Below are positions 1 to 7,773 of a DNA stretch of 18,197 nucleotides, one piece after another. Numbering within the stretch: position 1 is the stretch's first letter; every line of letters starts with the position of its first letter. Below the pieces are notes generated by a model, which searched no databases, had not been told where the DNA came from, and saw nothing but the letters and a program-made list of their open reading frames with translations. A program made the translations under genes and the position numbers. This stretch comes from DATKHR01 sp035510155. Its GTDB lineage: Bacteria; Acidobacteriota; Vicinamibacteria; Vicinamibacterales; CAVVIG01. The stretch is from positions 1-18,197 of the forward strand of contig DATKHR010000391.1 in the NCBI GenBank assembly GCA_035510155.1, given 5' to 3'.

Positions 1-188
1 CCCGAGGCAGCAGCTCGCTGGCTGGTCCCGCAGGATCGGCGACAAACTTCTCCACGGCCCCCACACCACATATAGGGGTTACCTGCGTCAACTGGATAAC
101 CAGCACAGTCGAATATGGGACGGACGGCGAACCAGAACGTAAGAACATCGGCGTTGATCGCCACTGACGTCGGATTCACCGAGCCGGC
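1..188. other. Left-edge stretch, no gene assigned
   Basis: No reading frame here gives a recognisable protein. Short open stretches exist in several frames, but all are interrupted before about position 170. By position this should be the inside of the element whose integrase remnant begins near 189, so it may be decayed integrase N-terminus or neighbouring cargo. I see no repeat, tRNA or attachment-site copy in it. Confidence 0.4.
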
Positions 189-928
<740 letters not shown>

Positions 929-948
929 TCTGGCTCGTCATCGTGATT

Positions 949-1020
949 TGGGCGGTACAGGATTCGAACCTGTGGCAGCCGGCGTGTAAAGCCGGTGCTC
1001 TACCACTGAGCTAACCGCCC
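949..1020 (-). tRNA. tRNA-Val (anticodon UAC)
   Basis: The reverse complement gives acceptor GGGCGGT/ACCGCCC, D arm GCTC...GAGC, anticodon stem CCGGC/GCCGG around loop TTTACAC (anticodon TAC) and T arm ACAGG-TTCGAAT-CCTGT, with discriminator A. CCA is not encoded, unlike the neighbouring tRNA-Asp 50 bp downstream. The gene starts 31 bp after the stop of the ICMT-like gene on the same strand, so it may be transcribed with it or from its own promoter in that short gap; I see no clear promoter there. Confidence 0.96.
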
Positions 1021-1051
1021 GACTTTTCTTGTCTATCCTTACTTGCTCAGT

Positions 1052-1609
1052 CTACGGTCCGGCTGCCCGCCAAAACGCTCCATTATACGTTGCCTTCAGG
1101 ACGAGCAGCAACATCGCCGCGACAAGGCCGGCGAGCGCGCGGTGCTCGCGGTTCGCAACGGCCTGCCCGATACTGAATCGCCGCTCGACGTCAACGGCAG
1201 CGACTTCAGGGTTCCCTGGGACGACGCGATGGCTGCGGTAGCGAACGTACCGATCGCCGAAGGCGCGACGGAGGAATGCCTCTTCGTTTCGGATGGCTGC
1301 GCGCAGGGTGACGAAGAGGTACAACACGATCAGCCCGGCCGCGATGGGGTTGGCGGACGCAATCGCGAGACCGGCGCCCATTACCGACGACCCGACGTAC
1401 AGCGGATGGGCGAAGTACCGATACGGTCCGGACGAGGTCACCTCCCGCGACTTATTCAAGTGTCCGGCCGCCCAGATGCGAAAGGCCTCACCGATCAGCG
1501 CGACCATGGTGCCCACGACGATCGACTCGAATGATGGGTTCGCGAGAATGAGGATCAGCGGGGCGAACACCCAGCCGAGCGCGACGCGGAAGCGGGCGAG
1601 AAGTTCCAT
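1052..1609 (-). CDS. ICMT/PEMT-like integral membrane methyltransferase
   Basis: A 185-residue membrane protein of the isoprenylcysteine carboxyl methyltransferase / phospholipid methyltransferase fold. Hydrophobic segments lie at about 10-25, 28-48, 72-102 (probably two) and 158-172. The family signature is clear: GPYRYFAHPLYVG (61-73), then NEE...L...FGDRYVRYR (108-125), the SAM-binding C-terminal portion. The family transfers methyl from S-adenosylmethionine to small or lipid substrates at the membrane; the substrate of most bacterial members is unknown and cannot be told here. The ATG at 1609 is chosen because the preceding reading frame is only the shadow of waaC. It starts 16 bp after the waaC stop, so it is probably the last gene of the heptose operon. 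No strong Shine-Dalgarno is visible. A role in envelope lipid modification is a guess from context only. Confidence 0.85.
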   Translation of the reverse strand: MELLARFRVALGWVFAPLILILANPSFESIVVGTMVALIGEAFRIWAAGHLNKSREVTSSGPYRYFAHPLYVGSSVMGAGLAIASANPIAAGLIVLYLFVTLRAAIRNEEAFLRRAFGDRYVRYRSHRVVPGNPEVAAVDVERRFSIGQAVANREHRALAGLVAAMLLLVLKATYNGAFWRAAGP

Positions 1610-1625
1610 GGCAGATACCGCCGGC

Positions 1626-2660
1626 TCAGGCACGAACGGATCCGGCCGCCAGGCGACGCTCAACCGCCGAGACGACGTCCAAGACTTCGATATCGAGCAG
1701 GCACATCCGATCGAGCTTACATCGACGCAAATGGTGACACTGACAGATCGCATCGCGCGACACGGTGATGTCCTGCGGCGCCATGGGGCCGTTGCGCACC
1801 GCGCGCGTCGGGCCGTAAATGCCAACGAGCGGCGTACCGACGGCGGCGGCGATGTGCGTGGGACCGGTATCGCCGGAGACCATAACGGCCGCGCCACGCG
1901 CCAGCGCAACGACATCCGCGATCGTGGTGTTGTCGATTGTGATCGCCGCGCCGGACGATGCCGCCACGGCCTCCCGGGCGAGCGGTTCTTCGCCGGGGCC
2001 CCAGAGGATGACTGACATCAACCCATGACGGTCGCGAAGCGCGGCAGCCACAGCTCCCATCCGCTCGGGCGGCCATCGTTTGTTCGGCCATGCGGCGCCC
2101 GGGTTGAGGAGAGCGTATTGACCGCCTGTGCGATCAGCGGCATGACGTGCCAACGGTGAGTCGACCGCCTTGATTGGAAATTCGGGTTTGGCAACCGGGA
2201 TGCCGATCCGCTCGAGGAGCCCAAGGTTGATCTCGACGACGTGCCGTGTCTCTCGGGGATCGTAGAGACCGCCTCGGCCTGGATTGTGTGTCTCGGTATA
2301 GAAGAGCCGCGCGGCCGCTTCGCGAGCATAGCTCGTGGAAAAACCGATGACGCGAGGAGCGCCCGAGCTTCTCGCCAACAGGGCTGACTTGATCAAGCCC
2401 TGCAGATCGATGGCGATGTCATAGCGGTTCCGCCGGAGCTCCTTGACGGACGTCAGGAATGTCGTGCCGGCCCCCTCCCGATCGTTGATGACCAGTCGCC
2501 GATCGATCGCTGGCACGAGGTCGAGGATCTCGCGATGCTTGGCGCTGACCAGCCAATCGATCCGCGCCGCCGGAAAGGCGCGCCGGATGGCCGCAGCAAC
2601 GGGGATCGCGTGGACAATGTCGCCAAGAGCCCCAAGGCGGACAATCAACGCCCGAGTCAT
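1626..2660 (-). CDS. waaC: LPS heptosyltransferase I (WaaC/RfaC), GT9 family
   Basis: A 344-residue glycosyltransferase of family 9 that transfers L-glycero-D-manno-heptose from ADP-heptose to the first Kdo of Kdo2-lipid A on the cytoplasmic face of the inner membrane. The N-terminal Rossmann half opens with VRLGALGDIVHAIP (7-20), the acceptor-side signature of WaaC-type enzymes, and DLQGLIKSAL (85-94) follows. The C-terminal half has NPGAAWPNKRWP (186-197) and the nucleotide-sugar site SGDTGPTHIAAAVG (262-275). A cysteine-rich stretch (C306, C308, C314, C320) near the C-terminus is unusual. WaaC is preferred over WaaF because the cluster holds a separate gene with the WaaF-like N-terminus. 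The only in-frame start is the ATG at 2660. It follows rfaE2 after a 73-bp repeat-bearing spacer, unlike the overlapping upstream junctions of the operon. Confidence 0.9.
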   Translation of the reverse strand: MTRALIVRLGALGDIVHAIPVAAAIRRAFPAARIDWLVSAKHREILDLVPAIDRRLVINDREGAGTTFLTSVKELRRNRYDIAIDLQGLIKSALLARSSGAPRVIGFSTSYAREAAARLFYTETHNPGRGGLYDPRETRHVVEINLGLLERIGIPVAKPEFPIKAVDSPLARHAADRTGGQYALLNPGAAWPNKRWPPERMGAVAAALRDRHGLMSVILWGPGEEPLAREAVAASSGAAITIDNTTIADVVALARGAAVMVSGDTGPTHIAAAVGTPLVGIYGPTRAVRNGPMAPQDITVSRDAICQCHHLRRCKLDRMCLLDIEVLDVVSAVERRLAAGSVRA

Positions 2661-2746
2661 GGCCGACGCTCATGGCTGATGGTTTCATTGCCGACGGCTC
2701 GCCGGGTAACGGGGTTGGCGCTCGGGGCTGCGGTCATTGCCGATGG
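2657..2746. repeat. Four imperfect copies of a 13-bp unit between rfaE2 and waaC
   Basis: Variants of TCATKGCYGAYGG occur at 2657-2668 (one base short), 2670-2682, 2685-2697 and 2734-2746. On the coding strand each ends in ATGA; the first in reading order contains the rfaE2 stop and the last the waaC start. They fill both ends of the 73-bp spacer between the two genes. Confidence 0.6.
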
Positions 2747-3201
2747 CGCACACGTTCGAGCAGGTCGCGCGTGGCATGAGTCTTGGGGTCGCCGACAATT
2801 GCGACCCGGCCGCCGTACGCGCGGACCACGTCCCGCTCGGGAACTGTATCGACGGTGTAGTCGGTGCCCTTGCAGTGGACGTCTGGCTCGATCAGCGTCA
2901 GGAGACGCGCGACGGTCGGGTCGTTGAAGATGACGACGTAGTCGATGCCTCGGATCGCAGCGACCAGCTCGGCCCGGTCGGCTGCCGGAAGAACCGGCTG
3001 ACTGGCGCCCTTGAGTGACGCGACCGATCGATCGTCGTTGACGGCCACCACCAATCGATCCGCTTGCTCAGCCGCGGCTTTCAGGTAGCGCACATGGCCG
3101 ACGTGGAGCAAATCGAAGCAGCCGTTCGCGAAGGCGATCGTCCGCCCGGCGGCTCGATCGCGCGCAAGCCTTTCAACCAGCTCGGCCTCGGTCAAGATCA
3201 T
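2734..3201 (-). CDS. rfaE2: D-glycero-beta-D-manno-heptose 1-phosphate adenylyltransferase (RfaE domain II)
   Basis: A 155-residue cytidylyltransferase-fold enzyme that joins AMP from ATP to heptose-1-phosphate, giving ADP-D-glycero-beta-D-manno-heptose. The nucleotidyltransferase motif is FANGCFDLLHVGHVRYL (24-40) with the HVGH at 33-36; KGTDY follows in the C-terminal half. In enterobacteria this activity is the C-terminal domain of bifunctional HldE; here kinase and adenylyltransferase are separate genes. The start is the ATG at 3201, because it overlaps the kinase stop as ATGA (3201-3198) and has a GGGAGAG/GAGG-rich stretch just upstream. An in-frame start at 3240 would add 13 residues overlapping the kinase and is less likely. 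Confidence 0.93.
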   Translation of the reverse strand: MILTEAELVERLARDRAAGRTIAFANGCFDLLHVGHVRYLKAAAEQADRLVVAVNDDRSVASLKGASQPVLPAADRAELVAAIRGIDYVVIFNDPTVARLLTLIEPDVHCKGTDYTVDTVPERDVVRAYGGRVAIVGDPKTHATRDLLERVRHRQ

Positions 3202-4307
3202 GACCTCGTTCTCTCCCGAGCCTTGCCTTCCGGCGGCCATCTTTCGACGGTCGTGTCGTGATCGTTCGCGATCGCGTCCGACAGCTCCTGGGCCGTCACG
3301 GTTGCGGTCCCGCGCTTCATGACGACAAGGCCGCCGGCATAATTCGCGAGTCGCGCCGCCTCGAAGAACGACGCACCTGCCGCGAGCGCGAGGCCAAAGG
3401 TCGCAATCACCGTGTCGCCGGCACCCGTCACGTCGGCGACTTGGTCGGAACCGAAGATCGGAATGTGACTCGTTTCCCGCTTGGGCTCGAACAGCGCCAT
3501 CCCCTGGCTGCCGCGCGTGACCAGCACAGCGGGCATGCCGGTGCGCCGCAGGAGACGGCGCCCGGCCTGCTCGAGCACCAGGGGATCACCGTTGATTCGA
3601 ATGCCCAGGACCTGCTCGACTTCAGCCTGATTGGGCGCGCATGCCGTCAGCCCTTTGTACTCGAGCAGGCGGTATCGCGAATCCACGAGCACGGGGACCG
3701 GCCGGCGTCGCGGCCGACGCATGAGCTCGCGCTGAATCGTCCGCGCGAGCGACGGCGTGACTAATCCAGAGCCATAGTCGGACAAGATCACCGCGTCGCA
3801 GCCCTCGAGCATCGGGCCGATTTTCTGTGCGAGCGCGCGGCTGACGCTTTCGTCGAGCGGCCATCCCGTTTCGCGGTCGATCCGGACGACCTGCTGCTTT
3901 GCCGAGTGAACGCCCCCCGCCAAAATGCGCGTCTTTACGGGCGTGGGGTACTCGCGCGAACGGATCACGTGGGCACGATCCACACGTGGGTGGAAGCTCG
4001 CCAGAAGACGTTTGCCTTCGGGATCTGTGCCGGCGAGGCCGGCCAGGTGGGCCTGCCCGCCGAGCGCGGCGACATTGTTGCCGGCATTCCCCGCTCCCCC
4101 AGCGACCATCTCGGTTGCGCCGTACTTCAAGATCAACACCGGTGCTTCACGCGAGACGCGCGCGACTTCGCCATAGATGAATTGGTCAGCGATCAGGTCG
4201 CCAACGATCAGCACCGCGCGATTGGAGAATCCATCGACGAGCTCGAGGAGACGCGCCTTGCGCTCGGATTCGCCGGGCAGTGGATGGACCGATCGGACAA
4301 TGTGCAT
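3198..4307 (-). CDS. rfaE1: D-glycero-beta-D-manno-heptose-7-phosphate kinase (RfaE domain I)
   Basis: A 369-residue PfkB/ribokinase-family kinase that phosphorylates heptose-7-phosphate at C1 to give the 1,7-bisphosphate. The N-terminal part has the glycine-rich GGAGNAGNNVAALGG (70-84) of RfaE kinases; DYGSG (177-181) and APNQAEVEQVLG (224-235) follow. The anion hole and catalytic base are in VTGAGDTVIATF (293-304, Asp298). Its length is slightly above the roughly 315-330 of a stand-alone domain I because of a short N-terminal extension and a charged C-terminal tail after about 345. The ATG at 4307 lies 9 nt after the gmhB stop; the 3' end overlaps rfaE2 by ATGA. This is the kinase half of HldE encoded on its own. 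Confidence 0.93.
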   Translation of the reverse strand: MHIVRSVHPLPGESERKARLLELVDGFSNRAVLIVGDLIADQFIYGEVARVSREAPVLILKYGATEMVAGGAGNAGNNVAALGGQAHLAGLAGTDPEGKRLLASFHPRVDRAHVIRSREYPTPVKTRILAGGVHSAKQQVVRIDRETGWPLDESVSRALAQKIGPMLEGCDAVILSDYGSGLVTPSLARTIQRELMRRPRRRPVPVLVDSRYRLLEYKGLTACAPNQAEVEQVLGIRINGDPLVLEQAGRRLLRRTGMPAVLVTRGSQGMALFEPKRETSHIPIFGSDQVADVTGAGDTVIATFGLALAAGASFFEAARLANYAGGLVVMKRGTATVTAQELSDAIANDHDTTVERWPPEGKARERTRS

Positions 4308-4310
4308 ACG

Positions 4311-4346
4311 GGCTCGTTATTCGTGGCTCCTTATTCGCGGCTGGTT
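4311..4346. repeat. Imperfect 14-bp tandem repeat at the gmhB 3' end
   Basis: GGCTCGTTATTCGT (4311-4324) is followed by GGCTCCTTATTCGC (4325-4338), 12 of 14 identical, and by a much weaker third unit. The gmhB stop (TTA at 4317-4319 on this strand) lies in the first unit, so the last residues of GmhB are encoded by the repeat. A related 16-mer is at the end of lpxK. Confidence 0.55.
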
Positions 4347-4901
4347 CTGCAGGATCCAGCTTGCGGCCGCGGCCAGGTTGTCGACGATGGCGTCTGCGCG
4401 GAGGTCCGCAGGCGGCGTGGCTTCCTCCGCAGTACCGTAGCCGGTGCGCACCATCACTGCGGTGGCGCCGACGGCGCGGGCCAAGCCGACGTCCACCCAT
4501 TTGTCACCGACGACAACGGAGCGGGCCGGATCAAGATCGAGGTCGCGCACCGCGCGGTCGACCAGCCCGCACGCCGGCTTGCGGCAGTTGCACTGCGTGG
4601 CATACGCCGCGACGGGCCCATCAGGGTGGTGCGGACAATAGTAATACGCCGCGACGCTGGCGCGCCCAGCGTGAAGCAGTTCGTCGAGGCGGTCGTGAAT
4701 TTCAGCGAGCCCCGCTTCTGTCAGGAGGCCGCGTGCAATCGCGGACTGGTTGGTGACGACCACGATGATGAAGCCTGCGCGATTGAGAGCGCGGACAGCA
4801 TCGACCGTCCAGGGGAAGAACGCGATGTCCTCGGCGCGGGTCAGATAGCCGGCGTCTTCGATCATGGTCCCGTCGCGGTCGAGGAAGATGGCGGGCCTCA
4901 C
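4317..4901 (-). CDS. gmhB: D-glycero-beta-D-manno-heptose-1,7-bisphosphate 7-phosphatase
   Basis: A HAD-superfamily phosphatase of 194 residues that removes the 7-phosphate from heptose bisphosphate between the two RfaE steps. The nucleophile motif FLDRDGT has Asp8 and Asp10 near the N-terminus; VVTNQSAIARG (48-58) is HAD motif 2, and VVVGDKWVDVGLA (130-142) carries the motif 4 aspartate. The zinc site peculiar to GmhB is present as Cys89, His91, Cys104 and Cys106 (CPHHPDG and CNCRKP), with spacing like the E. coli enzyme. I place the start at the GTG at 4901, which overlaps the waaF stop as GTGA (4901-4898) and leaves the DxD motif at the usual distance; an upstream ATG at 5000 would add 33 residues lying wholly within waaF. 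The C-terminus is built from a short tandem repeat. Confidence 0.92.
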   Translation of the reverse strand: MRPAIFLDRDGTMIEDAGYLTRAEDIAFFPWTVDAVRALNRAGFIIVVVTNQSAIARGLLTEAGLAEIHDRLDELLHAGRASVAAYYYCPHHPDGPVAAYATQCNCRKPACGLVDRAVRDLDLDPARSVVVGDKWVDVGLARAVGATAVMVRTGYGTAEEATPPADLRADAIVDNLAAAASWILQNQPRIRSHE

Positions 4902-5956
4902 AGGTGTTGGCGCGCAGCGGTCAGGACCTGGGAGACCTCGATGCCGCGCATGCACTCGTGGCTCAATGGACATTCGCGAAGCATGCAGGGACGGCACCAT
5001 GTCTCGTGTATGACGACGGCATGCGCGCTCCCAAGCGGCCGCGTTACACGCTCGTCGGTCGGGCCGAACAGTGCGGTCACTGGTATGCCGATCGCCGCCG
5101 CCAGGTGCATAGCGCCTGAGTCGTTTGTGACGAGCGCGCGGCTTGCCGCGAGGACGCCGGCGAGGGTCGGGAGATCGGTGCGTCCGACGAGGTCGAGCGG
5201 GGCGGGCACCGCTCGTTCCGGCGTGGCGGAGTGAGAGTGAAAGGCACGCACGACTTCGTCAGCGGTTCCGCGATCGGGCTGGCTGCCCACGATGACTGTC
5301 TGGACGCCGTCATACGCGAGCGTATGAGCCAGCGACGCGAACCGATCAGGGGGCCATCGTTTCGCGCTGCCGTAGGCGGCGCCTGGCGCGATCGCAGCCA
5401 GCGGGGCAGAGCCGTTCCAACCGGTCTCGAGGAGCAGCGCATCCGCCGCGGTTGTGACGCGTGGCGGAACCGAGATGTGCGGTTCGGGTGGACCGTTGTC
5501 GAAACCGAGCTCGCGGACGAGGCGCTGGTAGTAGGCGGCCTGATGAACGGGAGCTCGCGCCCCTCCTCCCAAGCGCCGGCGCCGCACAAAGGGGGCCGGC
5601 CCTGCCCTGGGGACGGCGCGAGTGAGCAGGAAGCCGCGGCAGTCCGTCCGGTAGCCCCAGCGTTCCGGAATTCCGGCGCGACGCGCCATGAGCGCGGCAT
5701 GGAATGAGTTCGGCAAGAGGAGTGCAGCGTCGAACCGCTGACCGATCAGAGAGACGCCGGCATCCAAAACATCGACATCGGCGACCATGTCAAAGAGCGG
5801 CGCCACGGACGCCCGCGCCGCCACAGTCACACTCGCCCCGGGCAATGCGCGTCTGACGTCGGCGATCGCGGGCAACGCCATCACCGCATCACCCAGCCAA
5901 TTGGGCGCGATGATGACCAGCCGGCGGACTGTATGACAGGGTGGCACACCGTCCAT
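4898..5956 (-). CDS. waaF: LPS heptosyltransferase II (WaaF/RfaF), GT9 family
   Basis: A 352-residue ADP-heptose:LPS transferase that adds the second heptose to the inner core. The WaaF-type N-terminus IIAPNWLGDAVMALPA (15-30) and LLLPNSFHAALMARRAG (79-95) are present. In the donor domain, APGAAYGSAKRWPPDRFA (190-207) and NDSGAMHLAAAIG (278-290) form the ADP-heptose site. The cysteine motif CRPCMLRECPLSHECMRGI (321-339) is typical of WaaF. A basic, glycine-rich stretch at about 117-136 looks longer than the short loop I expect in relatives. First gene of the heptose operon. Its ATG at 5956 shares a CCATGG palindrome with the ATG of the divergent glycosyltransferase remnant, so its promoter must lie inside that remnant. 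GTG at 5947 is an alternative start. Confidence 0.92.
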   Translation of the reverse strand: MDGVPPCHTVRRLVIIAPNWLGDAVMALPAIADVRRALPGASVTVAARASVAPLFDMVADVDVLDAGVSLIGQRFDAALLLPNSFHAALMARRAGIPERWGYRTDCRGFLLTRAVPRAGPAPFVRRRRLGGGARAPVHQAAYYQRLVRELGFDNGPPEPHISVPPRVTTAADALLLETGWNGSAPLAAIAPGAAYGSAKRWPPDRFASLAHTLAYDGVQTVIVGSQPDRGTADEVVRAFHSHSATPERAVPAPLDLVGRTDLPTLAGVLAASRALVTNDSGAMHLAAAIGIPVTALFGPTDERVTRPLGSAHAVVIHETWCRPCMLRECPLSHECMRGIEVSQVLTAARQHL

Positions 5957-6123
5957 GGGTTACTCGAACCCATTGCTCTCGGTTGTCATGCGTATGTACA
6001 ACGAGCGTACCACGATTGACGAAATCATCCGTCGCGTCCTCGCTGTGACGTTTCGGATGGATGTGCGGGCGTCAGCTCGACGTGCTTCGGTCGATGACCT
6101 TGAGGTATCGTTCTATTGAATGA
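5955..6123 (+). pseudogene. Internally deleted family-2 glycosyltransferase remnant before nadE
   Basis: A 54-codon reading frame (5955-6119) starts MGYSNPLLSVVMRMYNER and continues TTIDEIIRRVLAV. This matches the N-terminus of GT2 enzymes of the dolichyl-phosphate mannose synthase-like group (usually LSVVMPVYNE...), which carry sugars onto lipid or envelope acceptors. The expected next strand with the VVDDGS motif is missing. From about 6049 another frame reads RFGW, later LDVLRSMTLRYR, resembling the C-terminal end I expect in this group (K-I-x-W, D-G-x-x-A, LxRYR), and ends in a TGA that overlaps the nadE ATG as ATGA (6120-6123). I infer a gene once coupled to nadE that lost about 150-200 internal codons with a frameshift. 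The N-terminal match is seen directly; the C-terminal match is weaker. Confidence 0.6.
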
Positions 6124-7772
6124 AGATTGCCCTACTCCAGATCGATCCGACGGTTGGGGATCTTGCGGGCAACGCGCGCCTGATTCTCGACGCGCTCGTC
6201 GAGGCGCACGCGCATGGAGCGTCGCTCGCCGTCACGCCCGAGCTGGGACTCACCGGATATCTGCCTCGTGATCTGCTGCTGAGCGGTGGGTTCGTCGGGC
6301 GCGCCTGGGAACTTCTCGAGGCGCTCGCGCGCGATGCGCGGGCATTGCCATCAGTACTTGTCGGTCTCCCCGAGCCCAACTTGTCAGACGAGGGGCGACC
6401 GCTCTTCAACAGCGCCGTTCTCTTGCAGGATGGCTCCGTCGGATCGCGGTTCCGGAAGGCGCTGCTTCCAACCTACGACGTGTTCGACGAAGACCGCTAC
6501 TTCGAGCCGTTCCACGGCCCGCAAACGCTCGAGCTCGGCGGTCGCCGACTCGGCATCACGATCTGCGAAGACATCTGGAACGATCGCGATTTCTGGAAAC
6601 GCCGCCGATATCACCATGATCCAATCGAGGAGCTCGTCCGAGCGGGCGCCGATGCTATCGTCAACCTGTCGGCATCGCCGTTCACCGCAGGGAAGCACGC
6701 GCGTCGGGAGGAAATGCTCGGCGCGCTGGCCCGCCGGCACGGCGTGCCGCTCGTGTACGTCAATCAATACGGCGGGAACGACGATTTGGTCTTCGACGGG
6801 CGGAGCTGCGCCTTCGACGCGACCGGCGCGCCGACAGCTCGCGGTCGCTCATTTGAGAGCGATGTGGTCATCTGCGACCTGGATGGACGCAAGCGCATCG
6901 CGCCACCGAGCGACATTACCATCGAGTCCGAGATCTGGCGGGCGCTTGTGCTCGGGACGCGTGACTACGTCCGCAAGTGCGGCTTTCGTGACGTCGTGAT
7001 CGCCCTTTCGGGCGGCATCGATTCTGCGTTGACGGCTGCGATCGCCGCCGAAGCGGTCGGGGCGGGTCGCGTGCTCGGCGTGCTGATGCCGTCGCCGTTC
7101 TCCAGCCGAGGCAGTGTCGATGACGCACGGCAGCTGGCGGACAATCTCGGCATCGAGACGATGATCTTACCGATCGAGAACATCATGCGGGCATACGACG
7201 TGGTGCTTGCAGATGCCTTCAGCAATCAGGACGTCGGCGTGGCGAAAGAAAACCTGCAGGCGCGCATTCGCGGCGTTCTCTTGATGGCGTTGTCCAACAG
7301 CCACGGTGCCATGGTGTTGACGACAGGGAACAAGTCGGAGCTCTCGGTTGGCTATTGCACGCTCTATGGCGACATGTCGGGAGGGCTGGCGGTGATCGCC
7401 GACGTCCCCAAGACAATGGTGTACCGGGTTGCGCGGTGGCGGAACCAGACGGCGGGTCGATCGGTCATTCCCGACGCGAGCTTGACCAAAGCGCCGTCTG
7501 CCGAGCTGCGGCCGAATCAAACAGATCAGGACACGCTGCCGCCGTACGACGTCCTCGACGATATTCTCGAGCGGCACATTGAACGGCATCAGTCGGCGAA
7601 AGAGATCGTGCGTGCCGGGTTCGACGAGGCGACCGTCGATCGGGTGATTCGGCTAGTTCGTCTCGCGGAGTTCAAACGCAAGCAGGCCGCGCCAGGACTG
7701 AAAGTGACGGATCGCGCCTTTGGCACAGGGTGGCGGATGCCGATCGCGGCGAGCGCGACAGAGGGCTGCTGA
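6120..7772 (+). CDS. nadE: Glutamine-dependent NAD+ synthetase
   Basis: A 550-residue two-domain cytoplasmic enzyme that amidates nicotinic acid adenine dinucleotide to NAD+ with ammonia taken from glutamine. The N-terminal nitrilase-type glutaminase has the triad Glu41 (TPELGLTGY), Lys113 (RKALLPTYD) and Cys149 (GITICEDIW). The C-terminal ATP-pyrophosphatase domain has the P-loop ALSGGIDSAL (295-304) and TTGNKSELSVGYCTLYGDMSGG further on, both typical of NadE. The length fits the shorter bacterial glutamine-dependent class. The start is the ATG overlapping the stop of the glycosyltransferase remnant; GAGG about 15 nt upstream is a poor Shine-Dalgarno. The gene is read against the two flanking LPS operons and meets lpxL tail to tail, with a single base between the stops. 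Confidence 0.96.
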   Translation: MKIALLQIDPTVGDLAGNARLILDALVEAHAHGASLAVTPELGLTGYLPRDLLLSGGFVGRAWELLEALARDARALPSVLVGLPEPNLSDEGRPLFNSAVLLQDGSVGSRFRKALLPTYDVFDEDRYFEPFHGPQTLELGGRRLGITICEDIWNDRDFWKRRRYHHDPIEELVRAGADAIVNLSASPFTAGKHARREEMLGALARRHGVPLVYVNQYGGNDDLVFDGRSCAFDATGAPTARGRSFESDVVICDLDGRKRIAPPSDITIESEIWRALVLGTRDYVRKCGFRDVVIALSGGIDSALTAAIAAEAVGAGRVLGVLMPSPFSSRGSVDDARQLADNLGIETMILPIENIMRAYDVVLADAFSNQDVGVAKENLQARIRGVLLMALSNSHGAMVLTTGNKSELSVGYCTLYGDMSGGLAVIADVPKTMVYRVARWRNQTAGRSVIPDASLTKAPSAELRPNQTDQDTLPPYDVLDDILERHIERHQSAKEIVRAGFDEATVDRVIRLVRLAEFKRKQAAPGLKVTDRAFGTGWRMPIAASATEGC

Positions 7773-7773
7773 C

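Noticed and set aside
1610..1915. Upstream extension of the ICMT-like gene
   Set aside because: It reads Arg/Ser/Pro-rich shadow of waaC; the hydrophobic protein begins at the ATG at 1609.
3906..5234. 442-residue plus-strand open frame opposite rfaE1, gmhB and waaF
   Set aside because: It is the antisense of three well-recognised genes in GC-rich DNA and shows no family motifs.
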